A stretch of DNA of 64,000 nucleotides from SHVZ01 sp044223515 (lineage in GTDB: Bacteria; Pseudomonadota; Alphaproteobacteria; SHVZ01), in NCBI GenBank assembly GCA_044223515.1, contig JBGALV010000001.1:77581-141580 (forward strand), given 5' to 3'. Numbering within the stretch: the stretch's first letter is position 1; each line of letters starts with the position of its first letter. The notes below the pieces were generated by a model. The model saw only the letters and a list, made by a program, of their open reading frames with translations, did no database searches and was not told the DNA's origin. This document shows positions 8,062-16,909 of this stretch, in pieces. The position numbers were made by a program, and so were the translations under genes.

Positions 8062-9042
8062 TCAGGCGAAGTGGCAGGCGGCCCGCTGCCCGGGCTTCAC
8101 TTCCCTGAGGGCCGGGTCCTCGGTCTGGCAACGCGCCTGCGCCATGGGGCAGCGAGGCGCATAGGAACAGCCTTTCGGCGGCGGCGGAATCGTCTCGGTC
8201 GAGACCGCGGCGAGCTTCACGCCGCGCCGATCGCGCCGGCGCGTGCCGCCGGCGAGGCCCGGGATCGCCGCCATCAGCGCTTTCGTATAGGGATGGCGGG
8301 GATCGGCGAAGAGATCCGCCGACCGCGCCTGCTCGACGATGCGGCCCTGGTACATGACCGCGACCTCGTCGCAGACATGCTCGACCACGGCGAGATTGTG
8401 GCTGATGAAGAAGTAGGTGACGCCGTGCTTCTGCTGCAGGTCCTGCATCAGGTTCAGCACCTGCGCTTGAACCGAGACGTCGAGGGCGGAGACCGGCTCG
8501 TCGGCGACGATCAGCTTCGGCCGCGTGATCAGCGCGCGCGCGATCGCGATGCGCTGCCGCTGGCCGCCTGAGAACTCGTGCGGATAGCGCGTCGCGGCAT
8601 CGCTGGGAAGACCGACCTCGTCCAGCGCCTCGGCGACCTTCTCGGCGCGCTCCGCGGCGCCCACCTGGATCGCGAGCCCGTCCAGCGGCTCGGCGACGAT
8701 GCGGCCGACGGTATGACGCGGATTCAAGGATCCGAACGGATCCTGGAACACCATCTGGAAGTTCCGCCGGTGGCGGCGAAGGTCGAGATCCGCCAGCGCG
8801 AACGGATCCTTGCCGACGGTCTCGATGACTCCCTTGTCCGGCCGGTCGAGCGCCATGACCAGGCGGGCCAGCGTCGACTTGCCCGAACCGGACTCGCCGA
8901 CGACGCCGAAGCTCTTGCCGGTCGCGACCGTGAAGCTGATGCCGTCGACCGCCTTGATCCAGCGCCTCGGCGCGAACGGCGAGGGGCGCGGCAGCGGGAA
9001 GTGGCGGAAGAGATCCTGGCCGAAGACGAGCCTGTCGGTCAT
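8062..9042 (-). CDS. Peptide ABC importer ATPase, DppF/OppF type
   Basis: A 326-aa ABC ATPase with Walker A GESGSGKST, Q-loop QMVFQDPFGSLNPR, signature FSGGQRQRIAIARAL, Walker B LIVADEPVSALD and switch His in FFISHNL. The C-terminal oligopeptide/dipeptide extension carries the Cys-containing PPPKGCSYAPRCPMA segment typical of this subfamily, which can bind Fe-S. It starts in a 4-bp TCAT overlap with the preceding ATPase gene. It is the last gene of a binding protein-DppB-DppC-DppD-DppF transport operon. Confidence 0.92.
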   Translation of the reverse strand: MTDRLVFGQDLFRHFPLPRPSPFAPRRWIKAVDGISFTVATGKSFGVVGESGSGKSTLARLVMALDRPDKGVIETVGKDPFALADLDLRRHRRNFQMVFQDPFGSLNPRHTVGRIVAEPLDGLAIQVGAAERAEKVAEALDEVGLPSDAATRYPHEFSGGQRQRIAIARALITRPKLIVADEPVSALDVSVQAQVLNLMQDLQQKHGVTYFFISHNLAVVEHVCDEVAVMYQGRIVEQARSADLFADPRHPYTKALMAAIPGLAGGTRRRDRRGVKLAAVSTETIPPPPKGCSYAPRCPMAQARCQTEDPALREVKPGQRAACHFA

Positions 9043-10007
9043 GCGGTCACGTCCGTCCGCCGGCAGAGCGCTGTGTGGGTCGGGCCGACTTCGACGTTTG
9101 GCGGCAGGGCCGCGCGGCAGGCGTCCTCGACCAGCTGACAGCGGTCGGCAAAGGCGCAGCCGCCGGGGACGCGCCAAGGATCGGGAACGGTGCCAGGGAT
9201 GGCGTAGAGCCGGCTGCCGCGGTCGCGGCCCGGCTCGGGCAGCGCACCGAACAGGCCGCGGGTGTAGGGATGCGCGCGCCGGCGGAAGAGGTCGACCGTG
9301 GGACCGCCCTCGACGACGCGTCCCGCATACATCACCAGCACGCGGTCGGTGATGTCGCCGACGATGCCGAGGTCGTGGCTGATCAGCACCAGCGCCATGC
9401 CGAGTTCGTCCACGAGGTCGTGGATCAGGTCGAGGATCTGTGCCTGGACGGTTACGTCGAGAGCCGTGGTCGGCTCGTCGGCGATCAGGATGTCGGGCTG
9501 GCAGGCAAGCGCGATCGCGATCATGACGCGCTGGCGCTGCCCGCCGGAAAGCTGGTGCGGGTATTGGGCAAGACGCGCCTTGGGTTCCGGCATGCGCACC
9601 AGCTCGAGCAGGCGCACAGCCTCTGCCTCGGCGTCGGGCCGGTACATGCCGCGATGCAGGATCAGGCTCTCGGCGATCTGATGCCCGATCGTGTGCACCG
9701 GGTTCAGCGCGCTCATCGGCTCCTGGAAGATCATCGCCAGTCGGTTGCCGCGGAGCTTGCAGAGCTTGTCTTCCGGCAGTGCCAGAAGGTTCTGGCCCTC
9801 GAAGCGGATCGCACCCGACGGGATCGCCCCGTCGGGGAGCAGTCCCATGAGGGCCAACGCGGTCATCGTCTTGCCGCAACCGCTTTCGCCGACGATGCCG
9901 AGCGTCTCGCCGCGCTCGATCGAGAAGCTGACCTCACGCACCAGCGGCACCTGCCCACGCGAGGTCGGCATGTGCACCGCGAGCTTGTCGACCTCGAGCA
10001 GGGGCAT
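9039..10007 (-). CDS. Peptide ABC importer ATPase, DppD/OppD type
   Basis: A 322-aa ABC ATPase with Walker A GESGCGKTM, signature LSGGQRQRVMIAIALA, Walker B ILIADEPTTALD, switch His in LISHDLGI, and the C-terminal VPGGCAFADRC oligopeptide extension. The ATG at 10007 (MPLLEVDKLAVH) is preferred because it clears the upstream permease stop by 16 bp; the frame extends to 10073. The Cys before the Walker A Lys (GCGKT) and the full motifs indicate an active subunit. It works with the DppF-type partner as the ATPase heterodimer. Confidence 0.92.
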   Translation of the reverse strand: MPLLEVDKLAVHMPTSRGQVPLVREVSFSIERGETLGIVGESGCGKTMTALALMGLLPDGAIPSGAIRFEGQNLLALPEDKLCKLRGNRLAMIFQEPMSALNPVHTIGHQIAESLILHRGMYRPDAEAEAVRLLELVRMPEPKARLAQYPHQLSGGQRQRVMIAIALACQPDILIADEPTTALDVTVQAQILDLIHDLVDELGMALVLISHDLGIVGDITDRVLVMYAGRVVEGGPTVDLFRRRAHPYTRGLFGALPEPGRDRGSRLYAIPGTVPDPWRVPGGCAFADRCQLVEDACRAALPPNVEVGPTHTALCRRTDVTA

Positions 10008-10023
10008 CAGCGCGACCTCGCCG

Positions 10024-10866
10024 TCATCGTGACCTCGAGAGGCGTGGGTCGAGCGCGTCGCGGAGGCCGTCACCCAGCAGGTTGAGCCCGAGGACGACGA
10101 TCATGATCGCCGCACCCGGGTAGATCGCCAGCATCGGCGCGCGGAAGAGGAAGGTCTGGGACTCGTTCAGCATCCGCCCCCAGCTCGGGTTCGGCGGCTG
10201 GGTCCCGAGGCCGAGATAGGAGAGCCCGGCCTCGGCCAGGATCGCCAGCGCGAAGTTGATCGTCGCCTGGACGATCAGCACGTTCGAGATGTTGGGCAGC
10301 ACGTGCTCGAGCGTGATCCGGACGCTGCCCTTGCCGGCGGCGCGGGCGGCGAGGATGAAGTCGCGGGCGAGGATGGCGTTGGCGGCGCCTCGCGTGATCC
10401 GGGCGAAGACCGGGATGTTGAAGATGCCGATCGCCAGGATCGAGTTGAAGGTCCCGGGGCCGAGGATCGCGGTGATCAGGATCGCTGACAGGATCGCCGG
10501 GAAGGCGAAGGTGAAGTCGGCCATCCGCATCACCAGGTCCTCGACCCAGCCGCGCTTGGCGGACGCCAGCAATCCTAAGCCCACGCCGGTCAGCACGCCG
10601 ATCGTGACCGCGACGAGGCCGACCGCGATCGAGTTTCGCGACCCCACCAGGATCATCGAGAAGACGTCCCGGCCGAAGTGGTCGGTACCGAACCAATGCG
10701 TGGCAGAGGCGGGCGCGAGCCGGCCGGGCACGTTGATCTTTGCCGGCGGATGCGGCGTCCAGAAATAAGAGAGGAGGGCCGCGGACAGGACGATGCCGAC
10801 CAGGGTCAGGCCGATCACGAAGTTCCGCTGGCGGAGGCAGCGCATGATGATGCCGTCGCGCTTCAT
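10024..10866 (-). CDS. Peptide ABC importer permease, DppC type
   Basis: A 280-aa inner-membrane permease with an N-terminal membrane segment (FVIGLTLVGIVLSAALLSYF) and then the DppC periplasmic entry LAPASATHWFGTDHFGRDVFS. The EAA loop reads AARAAGKGSVRITLEHVLPN. The final helices include LSYLGLGTQPPNPSWGRML, a strong marker of this family. It lies 13 bp after the DppB-type gene and pairs with it as the transmembrane heterodimer. Confidence 0.93.
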   Translation of the reverse strand: MKRDGIIMRCLRQRNFVIGLTLVGIVLSAALLSYFWTPHPPAKINVPGRLAPASATHWFGTDHFGRDVFSMILVGSRNSIAVGLVAVTIGVLTGVGLGLLASAKRGWVEDLVMRMADFTFAFPAILSAILITAILGPGTFNSILAIGIFNIPVFARITRGAANAILARDFILAARAAGKGSVRITLEHVLPNISNVLIVQATINFALAILAEAGLSYLGLGTQPPNPSWGRMLNESQTFLFRAPMLAIYPGAAIMIVVLGLNLLGDGLRDALDPRLSRSR

Positions 10867-10879
10867 CGGCCCTCGCGCT

Positions 10880-11824
10880 TCATCTGGCTGTCCTCAGGCG
10901 CGGGTCGATCACGGCGTAGAGCAGGTCGACGACGAAGTTGATCACCACGACCTTGGCGGCCAGCAGCACCACCACGTCCTTCACCACGATCAGGTCGCGC
11001 TGGTTGATCGACTGGAAGATCAGGCGGCCGAGGCCGGGCAGGTAGAAGACGTTTTCGATGATGATCGTGCCGGCCAGCAGGTTTGAGAACTGCAGGCCCA
11101 TGATCGTGATCACGGGGATCAGCGAGTTCCGGAGCACGTGGCGCCACAGCGTCTGCGTGCGCGTGAGCCCCTTGGCGCGGGCGGTGCGGACGAAGTCCTC
11201 GCGCAGCACCTCGAGCACGGCCGAGCGGGTGACGCGGGCGAGGATCGCCGCCTGCACCAATGCCAGGGCAAAGGCCGGCAGGATCAGCGACTTGAGCGCG
11301 ACCGGGCCCTCGCTCCAGCCGGGGAAGCCGCCGGCGGGAAGCCAGCCCAGGAACACCGCGAACAGCAGGACCAGCAGGATCGCGAACCAGAAGTTCGGGA
11401 TCGCGATGCCGAGCTGGGTCGCGGTCATCACGCCGTAGTCGCCGATGGTGTTGTGCTTGGAGGCGGCGTAGACGCCCAGGGTCAGCGCGATCAGCGTCGT
11501 CAGGCTCATCGAGATCAGCGCCAGCGGCAGGGTCACCACCAGGCGCTCGCCGATCAGCTCGGCGACCGAGGAGCCGTAGGTGTGGCTGATGCCGAGGTCG
11601 CCACGTACGAGCCCGCCGACCCAGATGAAATAGCGCTCGACCGGCGGCAGGTCGAGGCCGAGCTTGGCCCTGAGGGCCGCCACCGCGTCCGGCTGCGCGT
11701 CGATGCCGAGCATCAGCAGCGCCGGGTCGCCCGGCAGCACTTCCAGCACCAGGAACACCACCAGCGAGGTGGCGACCAGGGTGGCGATGAAGGCGGCGAG
11801 CCGGCGGAGCGTGAAGGAGAGCAT
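10880..11824 (-). CDS. Peptide ABC importer permease, DppB type
   Basis: A 314-aa permease with the DppB N-terminus LRRLAAFIATLVATSLVVFLV and the GDPALLMLG motif. The EAA loop is ARAKGLTRTQTLWRHVLRNS, and the end has GRLIFQSINQRDLIVVKDVV. Six membrane segments are evident. It heads the membrane part of the operon and is separated from the upstream binding-protein gene by 79 bp containing a hairpin (11849-11873), which probably lowers expression of the membrane genes relative to the binding proteins. Confidence 0.93.
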   Translation of the reverse strand: MLSFTLRRLAAFIATLVATSLVVFLVLEVLPGDPALLMLGIDAQPDAVAALRAKLGLDLPPVERYFIWVGGLVRGDLGISHTYGSSVAELIGERLVVTLPLALISMSLTTLIALTLGVYAASKHNTIGDYGVMTATQLGIAIPNFWFAILLVLLFAVFLGWLPAGGFPGWSEGPVALKSLILPAFALALVQAAILARVTRSAVLEVLREDFVRTARAKGLTRTQTLWRHVLRNSLIPVITIMGLQFSNLLAGTIIIENVFYLPGLGRLIFQSINQRDLIVVKDVVVLLAAKVVVINFVVDLLYAVIDPRLRTAR

Positions 11825-11848
11825 GCTTGGAAAGGCGTTTATAGCGAA

Positions 11849-11873
11849 AGCCCCCTCCGGGAGGGAGGGGGCT
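11849..11873 (-). terminator. Attenuator-like hairpin between binding protein and permease genes
   Basis: Perfect 10-bp inverted repeat agccccctcc (11849-11858) / ggagggggct (11864-11873) with a 5-nt loop. It follows the stop of the binding-protein gene (11904) on the minus strand, with TTTCGC after the stem. Such hairpins after the binding-protein gene usually stabilise its mRNA and cut read-through into the permease genes. Confidence 0.55.
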
Positions 11874-11903
11874 CTCTTCTAGGTCAAGCCTGCGGCCAGA
11901 GGG

Positions 11904-13385
11904 TCAGTCGACCCAGCGGAGCGAGGCGAGGTCGGTGACCGACACCGGCGAGCTCTTCCAGAAGCCGCGGAGCTTGGCGGCGTAGACGCCGGTGCGCGGC
12001 AGCTGGAACATGAAGGCATGGACCGCCTCTTCGGAGATCTTTCGCTGGATCTGCTGGTAGAGGTCCTTCTGCTTGTCGGTGTTGCTCTCGACCAGGACCG
12101 CCTTCATCAGCTTGTCCATCTCGTCGTTCTGGTAGCCGTAGTAGTAGTCCTTGCCGCGCGTGTAGTTGTCCTGATCCCAGGGCGACACGTGCGCGACCAC
12201 GGTCATGTCGTAGTTCTTCTGCTTGTAGACGATGTCGAGCCACTGGGCCCATTCCATCGGCTCGATCTTCACGCGGATGCCGGCTTCCATGAGCTGGGCC
12301 GCGACGATTTCCGCGGAACGGCGTGCGTAGGCGAAGGGCGGCGGCTTGATGTTGATGTCGATGCCGTTCGGGTAGCCGGCCTCCTTCAGCAGCTCCTTCG
12401 CCTTGGCGATGTCGTGCGGGTAGCGGTTGGTGAGGTCGACGTACCACGGGTGATGCGGCGGGAAGTGGCTGCCGATCGGGATGCCGTAGCCCGAGGTCGC
12501 ACCGTCGATGATCGCCTTCCGCTCGATCGCGTGGTTGACCGCGCGGCGCACGCGGATGTCGTCGAAAGGCTTCTTGTTGTTGTTCAGGATCAGGGGAACT
12601 TCGCCCTCGGTCGAGCCGATGATCACCTGGAAGCGGCTGTCGGACTTGAAGCGGTCGAGGGTCTCGGTCGCGCCGATGGTCGGGAAGGCATCGATGTCCC
12701 CGGCCAGGAGCGCCGGCACCTGGGCCGCCGCGTCGGGCACGAACTTGAAGGTCGCCTGCCTGATCTGGGCCTTCGCCTGATCGCGATAGGTCGGCGACTT
12801 CTCAAGGACGACGCGGTCGCCCTTGACCCACTGCTTGAACTTGTAAGGACCTGACCCGACCGGGTTGGTCTTGTTGTTGTCGGCGGACTTCGGATCGAAG
12901 ATCGCCGCACCGCCCGAGGCCATGAAGGAGAGGAACAGGCTGTTCGGCTCCTTCAGCTTCAGGACGACCGTCGTCGCGTCCGGCGTCTCGACGCCGGCGA
13001 TGTTGGCGTAGTGGCGCTTGATCGGGTTGGTCGAGGTGGGCAGCGCGTTGCGGTCGAAGTTCCACTTGACCGTCTCCGACGTCAGCTTCTCGCCGTTGTC
13101 GAAGACAATGCCCGGTGCCAGCTTGAAGGTGTAGGTCTTGCCGTCCTCGGCGACGGTCCACGAGGTCGCGAGCGAGGGCTGGACGGTCCCGTCCTCGCCG
13201 ATGCGCGTCAGGCTCTCGTAGACGTTGACGCTGAAGATCACGTCGATCGCGGCAGCGGCGTTTTGCGTCGGATCGAGCACAGGCGGCTCGTCCTGCATTC
13301 CGATGACGATCGTGTCCTTGGCGGCGAGCGCGGCGGAGGCGCTCATCAGCAGTGCGACGGCGAGGGACGTCGAAAGAATACGCAT
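11904..13385 (-). CDS. Peptide ABC importer substrate-binding protein (family 5)
   Basis: A 493-aa periplasmic protein. The Sec signal peptide MRILSTSLAVALLMSASAALAA precedes a family 5 extracellular solute-binding fold: EPPVLDPTQNAAAA, VYESLTRIGEDGTVQPSLATSW, FDDIRVRRAVNHAIERKAII. The start at 13385 is chosen for the signal peptide and SD GGGAG. A second, related binding-protein gene lies just upstream. Ligand is presumably peptides, from the DppBCDF-type partners and the neighbouring P1 aminopeptidase; the sequence does not show which. Confidence 0.92.
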   Translation of the reverse strand: MRILSTSLAVALLMSASAALAAKDTIVIGMQDEPPVLDPTQNAAAAIDVIFSVNVYESLTRIGEDGTVQPSLATSWTVAEDGKTYTFKLAPGIVFDNGEKLTSETVKWNFDRNALPTSTNPIKRHYANIAGVETPDATTVVLKLKEPNSLFLSFMASGGAAIFDPKSADNNKTNPVGSGPYKFKQWVKGDRVVLEKSPTYRDQAKAQIRQATFKFVPDAAAQVPALLAGDIDAFPTIGATETLDRFKSDSRFQVIIGSTEGEVPLILNNNKKPFDDIRVRRAVNHAIERKAIIDGATSGYGIPIGSHFPPHHPWYVDLTNRYPHDIAKAKELLKEAGYPNGIDINIKPPPFAYARRSAEIVAAQLMEAGIRVKIEPMEWAQWLDIVYKQKNYDMTVVAHVSPWDQDNYTRGKDYYYGYQNDEMDKLMKAVLVESNTDKQKDLYQQIQRKISEEAVHAFMFQLPRTGVYAAKLRGFWKSSPVSVTDLASLRWVD

Positions 13386-13457
13386 CGTCGTGCTCCCAGA
13401 AATCGAGGGGGCGAAACCGTGCCGAAGCAAGGTTGCGCCGCGGTGACGGTTATATGA

Positions 13458-14942
13458 CTAGTTCAGCCAGCGCACCTCGGTCAGGTCGTTGGCCTGGACC
13501 GGGCTGTTCTCCCAGAGGCCCTCGATCTTCGCGTTCCACACGCCCGTCTTCGGGAGCATGAAGAGGAAGCCGTTGACCGCGTCGGTCGCCAGCATGCGCT
13601 GCGCGTCGCCGAAGGCCTTGTTGCGGATCTCGTCCGTGCCGGCCGAGACCGTGAGGTCGATCAGCGCCTTGAACTCGGGCTTGCCGTACTGGAAGTAGTA
13701 GTTCGGGTCGGCGTAGATGTTGATGTCGAGCGGCTCGGTGTGGCTGATGATCGTCAGGTCGAACTGCTTGTTCTTGAACACCTGCTCGAGCCACTGCGGA
13801 AACTGCAGCTGCTCGATCTGCGCCTTGATGCCGACCTGCTCCAGCATCGCCGCGATCAGCTCGCCGCCGCGCTGCGCATAGGCCGGCGGGGGCAGGCGGA
13901 GCGACAGCGTCAGGTTGGTCTTTCCCGCTTCGGCCAGCAGAGCCTTCGCCTTCGCCGGGTCGTACGGATAGACGCCGGTCAGGTCGACATAGGCCGGATG
14001 GTTCGGCGAGAAGTGCGAGCCGATGGCGGTCGCGGTGCCGCCGGCGGCGCCGATGATGATCGCCTTGCGGTCGATCGCATGGCTGATCGCGCGGCGAACG
14101 CGGACGTCGTCGAGCGGCGCCTTCTTGTTGTTCATGGCGAGGATGGTCTCGCCCTCGGTGTTGCCGACCACGACCTTGAGCTTGGGATCGGCCTTGAGGC
14201 GGTCGAGGGCATCGCCGGCGCCGGTGTTGGGCGAGGCGTCGACGTCACCGGCGAGCAGGGCTGCGACAGTCGCCGCCGGATCCGGGATGAAGCGGAAGGT
14301 CGCCTTGTTGAGCTTGATGTTGGCGGCGTTCCAGTGATCGGGATTCTTCTCGATCTCGAGACGGTCGCCCTTGTTCCAGCGCACGAACTTGAACGGCCCG
14401 GTGCCGACCGGCTTCGCCTTCGCGTCCGCGATCGCGCCCGGCGCCACGACGACGGCCTCGCCCATGCCGACGAGGTAGGGCACGAGTCCGACCGGCTTCT
14501 TCAGCTTGATGACGACGGTGCCCGGGTCCGGTGTCTCCACCTCCATGCCGTTGTCGGTCAGCATCGACTTCTTCGGGTTGGCGCTGTCGGCCGAGGTGGT
14601 ACGCGCCAGCGACTGCGCGACCGCGGCCGAGGTCAGCTCGGTGCCGTCGTGAAACTTGACGCCGCGGCGAAGCTTGAACGTGTAGGTGAGGCCGTCCTGC
14701 GAGAGGGTCCACTCGGTCGCCAGCGCCGGCTGCACCAGGCTCTTGCGGTCGAGGCGGGTCAGGCCTTCGTAGACGTTGGTGTAGAGGATTTCCTTGATCG
14801 CGGCGGCCGGGCTCAGGACCGGATCGAGATGCGGCGGCTCGAGCGCCATGCTAAGCGTGATCGAGTCCTTCTGGGCGTGCGCGCCGGCGGCGGCGAGCAT
14901 GGCGGACGCGAACGCGGCCGCGAACAGCGAGGGCTTGCGCAT
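13458..14942 (-). CDS. Second peptide ABC importer substrate-binding protein (family 5)
   Basis: A 494-aa protein parallel to the next gene in the operon: signal peptide MRKPSLFAAAFASAMLAAAGAHA, then EPPHLDPVLSPAAA, VYEGLTRLDRKSLVQPALATEW and DVRVRRAISHAIDRKAII. The start at 14942 is supported by SD GGAAGG. The pair arose by tandem duplication and has diverged well beyond recent copies. Two binding proteins for one permease usually broaden the ligand range. It is the first gene of the 14942-8062 transcription unit. Confidence 0.92.
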   Translation of the reverse strand: MRKPSLFAAAFASAMLAAAGAHAQKDSITLSMALEPPHLDPVLSPAAAIKEILYTNVYEGLTRLDRKSLVQPALATEWTLSQDGLTYTFKLRRGVKFHDGTELTSAAVAQSLARTTSADSANPKKSMLTDNGMEVETPDPGTVVIKLKKPVGLVPYLVGMGEAVVVAPGAIADAKAKPVGTGPFKFVRWNKGDRLEIEKNPDHWNAANIKLNKATFRFIPDPAATVAALLAGDVDASPNTGAGDALDRLKADPKLKVVVGNTEGETILAMNNKKAPLDDVRVRRAISHAIDRKAIIIGAAGGTATAIGSHFSPNHPAYVDLTGVYPYDPAKAKALLAEAGKTNLTLSLRLPPPAYAQRGGELIAAMLEQVGIKAQIEQLQFPQWLEQVFKNKQFDLTIISHTEPLDINIYADPNYYFQYGKPEFKALIDLTVSAGTDEIRNKAFGDAQRMLATDAVNGFLFMLPKTGVWNAKIEGLWENSPVQANDLTEVRWLN

Positions 14943-15026
14943 CTGAATCTTTGTCCTTCCCGAGAGGCGCCGAGGATACGAGTCAAATGCTCGCCCATCG
15001 GCCGCCGTGAGGCAAGGGGGAGGGGC

Positions 15027-15046
15027 CGGAAAACAACGGTTTTCCG
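15027..15046. promoter_or_regulatory. Perfect palindrome upstream of the peptide importer operon
   Basis: cggaaaac (15027-15034) and gttttccg (15039-15046) form a perfect 8-bp inverted repeat with AACG between. It lies 85 bp upstream of the first binding-protein start and 61 bp after the P1 peptidase stop, in a 164-bp gap. The stem is AT-rich with no T-run, so an operator is more likely than a terminator. Confidence 0.35.
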
Positions 15047-15106
15047 TCGAAGTCACGAGATAGGGAACGTCATCCGGCCGAGGCCGTGCGGGACGCGCGT
15101 GACGTC

Positions 15107-16105
15107 CTAGAGCGTCTTCCAGCCGGGGAAGCGGCCCAGCGTCTCGGCGTGGTAGACGGCGCGGGCGACGGCGCGGGAAAGGCAGTCGGCCGCCATGTGG
15201 CCGACCAGGGTCAGCATCGAGAGGTCGGCGAGCGGCAGCCTGCCGGTCGAAAGCGCGAAGACCGTGTCGCCGTCGGCCGGCGTATGAACCGGCCGGATCG
15301 CGCGCGCCAGGCCGTCATCGGCCATCAGCGCCATGCGCCGGGCCTCGCCCTTGTCGAGCCTCACATTGGTCGCGACGATCGCGATCGTCGTGTTGGCGGC
15401 GGGGGACGGCGGCAGCGGCGGCCGCGGCATCTCCAGATCCAGCGATCCGGTCAGCTTGGGCGGGCCGAGGCCGCCGAACTCTCCGTCCTGCTCGAAGGGC
15501 CAGGCCCAGAAGTGGCGGGAGCCCGGCATGACCGTCTCGCCCCAGGAATTGACCGCGACCAGCGCGCCGACCTGGATGCCGTCCGACGAGACCAGCGAGG
15601 CCGAGCCCAGGCCGCCCTTGAGCCTGCCGGCCTTGGCGCCAAGCCCGGCGCCGACATTGCCGAGCGGGAAGTCGAGCCCGATCGCACGCGTCGCCTCGGC
15701 GCCAAGCCGGCGATAGGGCGGATCCTCGCCCCAGGACTTGTCGCCGCCGTTGATGAGGTCGAACAGGATCGCGGCCGGCACGATCGGGACGACAGCCGTG
15801 TTGATCTTGTAGCCCCGGCCAGTCGCCGCCAGCACGTTGGTGGCACCGGCCGCCGCATCGATGCCGAACATCGAGCCGCCCGAGAGCACGATAGCGTCGA
15901 TCGCATCGACCCGGCAGGAGGGGTCGAGCGCGTTGATGTCGCGGGTGCCGGGCGCGCCGCCGCGGACCTCGGCGGCGGCGACCGCGCGCTCGTCGGGAAC
16001 GACGACGGTCGAGCCGCTCCAGGCCTTGGCGTCGACCGCGTTGCCGACGCGGATGCCGTCGACGTCGGTGATCAGGTTGCGCGGCCCGGGCTTCAGGCGG
16101 CTCAT
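15107..16105 (-). CDS. P1 family (DmpA/BapA-like) aminopeptidase
   Basis: A 332-aa N-terminal-nucleophile hydrolase of the S58/P1 family. It shows the N-terminal ITDVDGIRVGNA, GGAPGTRDINAL, VLSGGSMFGIDAA and the predicted autoproteolysis site in GGLGSASLVS at about residue 168, where Ser becomes the nucleophile. DmpA-type members cleave D-amino acid or beta-amino peptides from the N-terminus. Its place directly upstream of a peptide importer fits a peptide-scavenging role in the cytoplasm. The stop/start overlap (16102-16105) couples it to the preceding small membrane protein gene. Substrate stereochemistry cannot be read from the sequence. Confidence 0.88.
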   Translation of the reverse strand: MSRLKPGPRNLITDVDGIRVGNAVDAKAWSGSTVVVPDERAVAAAEVRGGAPGTRDINALDPSCRVDAIDAIVLSGGSMFGIDAAAGATNVLAATGRGYKINTAVVPIVPAAILFDLINGGDKSWGEDPPYRRLGAEATRAIGLDFPLGNVGAGLGAKAGRLKGGLGSASLVSSDGIQVGALVAVNSWGETVMPGSRHFWAWPFEQDGEFGGLGPPKLTGSLDLEMPRPPLPPSPAANTTIAIVATNVRLDKGEARRMALMADDGLARAIRPVHTPADGDTVFALSTGRLPLADLSMLTLVGHMAADCLSRAVARAVYHAETLGRFPGWKTL

Positions 16106-16515
16106 GCGTCCTGGTCCTTGAGCGTGACGCCGAGCACGATGAAGGTGACGGCGAGGCCGGCGGCCGAAAGGGCCGCCAGTGTGCCCCAGGTCCAGCCGTA
16201 TTGCGCGCCGACGAAAACGACGCCGCCCCAGAACGACAGGAAGGCGAAGGTCGAGGAGAGGATCATGAAGCCCGCCCGCACCATCTGCTTGGCGATGCGG
16301 GACGCCTTCATCGACTCCTTGATCGAGGTGGTCATCTGGGTATGGCGGATGGCCGAGGCAATCTCTTCGCGCGCCATCTTCTGCCAGTCGCTCAGATACA
16401 TGCCGGTCTGGCCGATCTCGAGCTTTTCCTTGTCGGGGTTCTCGATCGCCTCGCGCAGGCGGTCGACGATCTCCTTCGCCTGCTCTTCGGGCGATTTCTT
16501 CTTTCTGCCTAGCAT
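16102..16515 (-). CDS. Small two-helix membrane protein of unknown function
   Basis: A 137-aa protein not recognised as a named family. A charged, helical N-terminus (MLGRKKKSPEEQAKEIVDRL onwards, ~80 residues) is followed by two C-terminal membrane segments, GFMILSSTFAFLSFWGGVVFVG and LAALSAAGLAVTFIVLGVTL, joined by a short loop. It has no signal peptide. It overlaps the P1 peptidase by 4 bp and follows the next small gene by 12 bp, so the three are probably cotranscribed. No function is assigned. Confidence 0.75.
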   Translation of the reverse strand: MLGRKKKSPEEQAKEIVDRLREAIENPDKEKLEIGQTGMYLSDWQKMAREEIASAIRHTQMTTSIKESMKASRIAKQMVRAGFMILSSTFAFLSFWGGVVFVGAQYGWTWGTLAALSAAGLAVTFIVLGVTLKDQDA

Positions 16516-16527
16516 TCGGCGCGCACC

Positions 16528-16899
16528 TTAACGGGAGTCGCTTCCTTGAGCCAGCCAGCGCCGCATGGCCTGGGCGGCGAGGTCGGGGTGGCGCTGCAGC
16601 AGCTCCGCCAGCCGCCTGGTCGAGGCCGCGTTGATCCTGCCCTCGATACGCCGGACGTTGATCACCGCATCCAGCATGTCCTCCGGCTGCTCCTTGCGGA
16701 CGGACACCGGCGCTCTGGGATCGATGCGCGGCGCCGCGAGAGGCCCGCTGGCGGGCGGCAGTGCAGGGCGGGGCGTACCCGGAGCCGGCGGCGTGCCATG
16801 GGCGGCATTCAGTTGCAGCGCACGGACGAGCATCGACTTCGCCAGCATGGCGACGGCGAGGACCACGATCCCGGCGAAGAACGATTTGAGAAAGGCCAC
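16528..16899 (-). CDS. Membrane-anchored small protein with FliF-tail-like C-terminus
   Basis: A 123-aa protein. One N-terminal membrane anchor (SFFAGIVVLAVAMLAKSMLV) and a Pro/Ala-rich linker (~35-65) precede a charged helical C-terminus, VRRIEGRINAASTRRLAELL followed by RHPDLAAQAMRRWLAQ. That C-terminus resembles the FliG-binding tail of alphaproteobacterial FliF (VEG-x-V-x-AS...HP-x-E...W). No MS-ring domain and no flagellar neighbours are present. The resemblance is by eye only. The upstream kinase gene stops 10 bp before this start, so it is probably the continuation of that operon. Confidence 0.65.
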   Translation of the reverse strand: MAFLKSFFAGIVVLAVAMLAKSMLVRALQLNAAHGTPPAPGTPRPALPPASGPLAAPRIDPRAPVSVRKEQPEDMLDAVINVRRIEGRINAASTRRLAELLQRHPDLAAQAMRRWLAQGSDSR

Positions 16900-16909
16900 G
16901 CCGGCAGCC

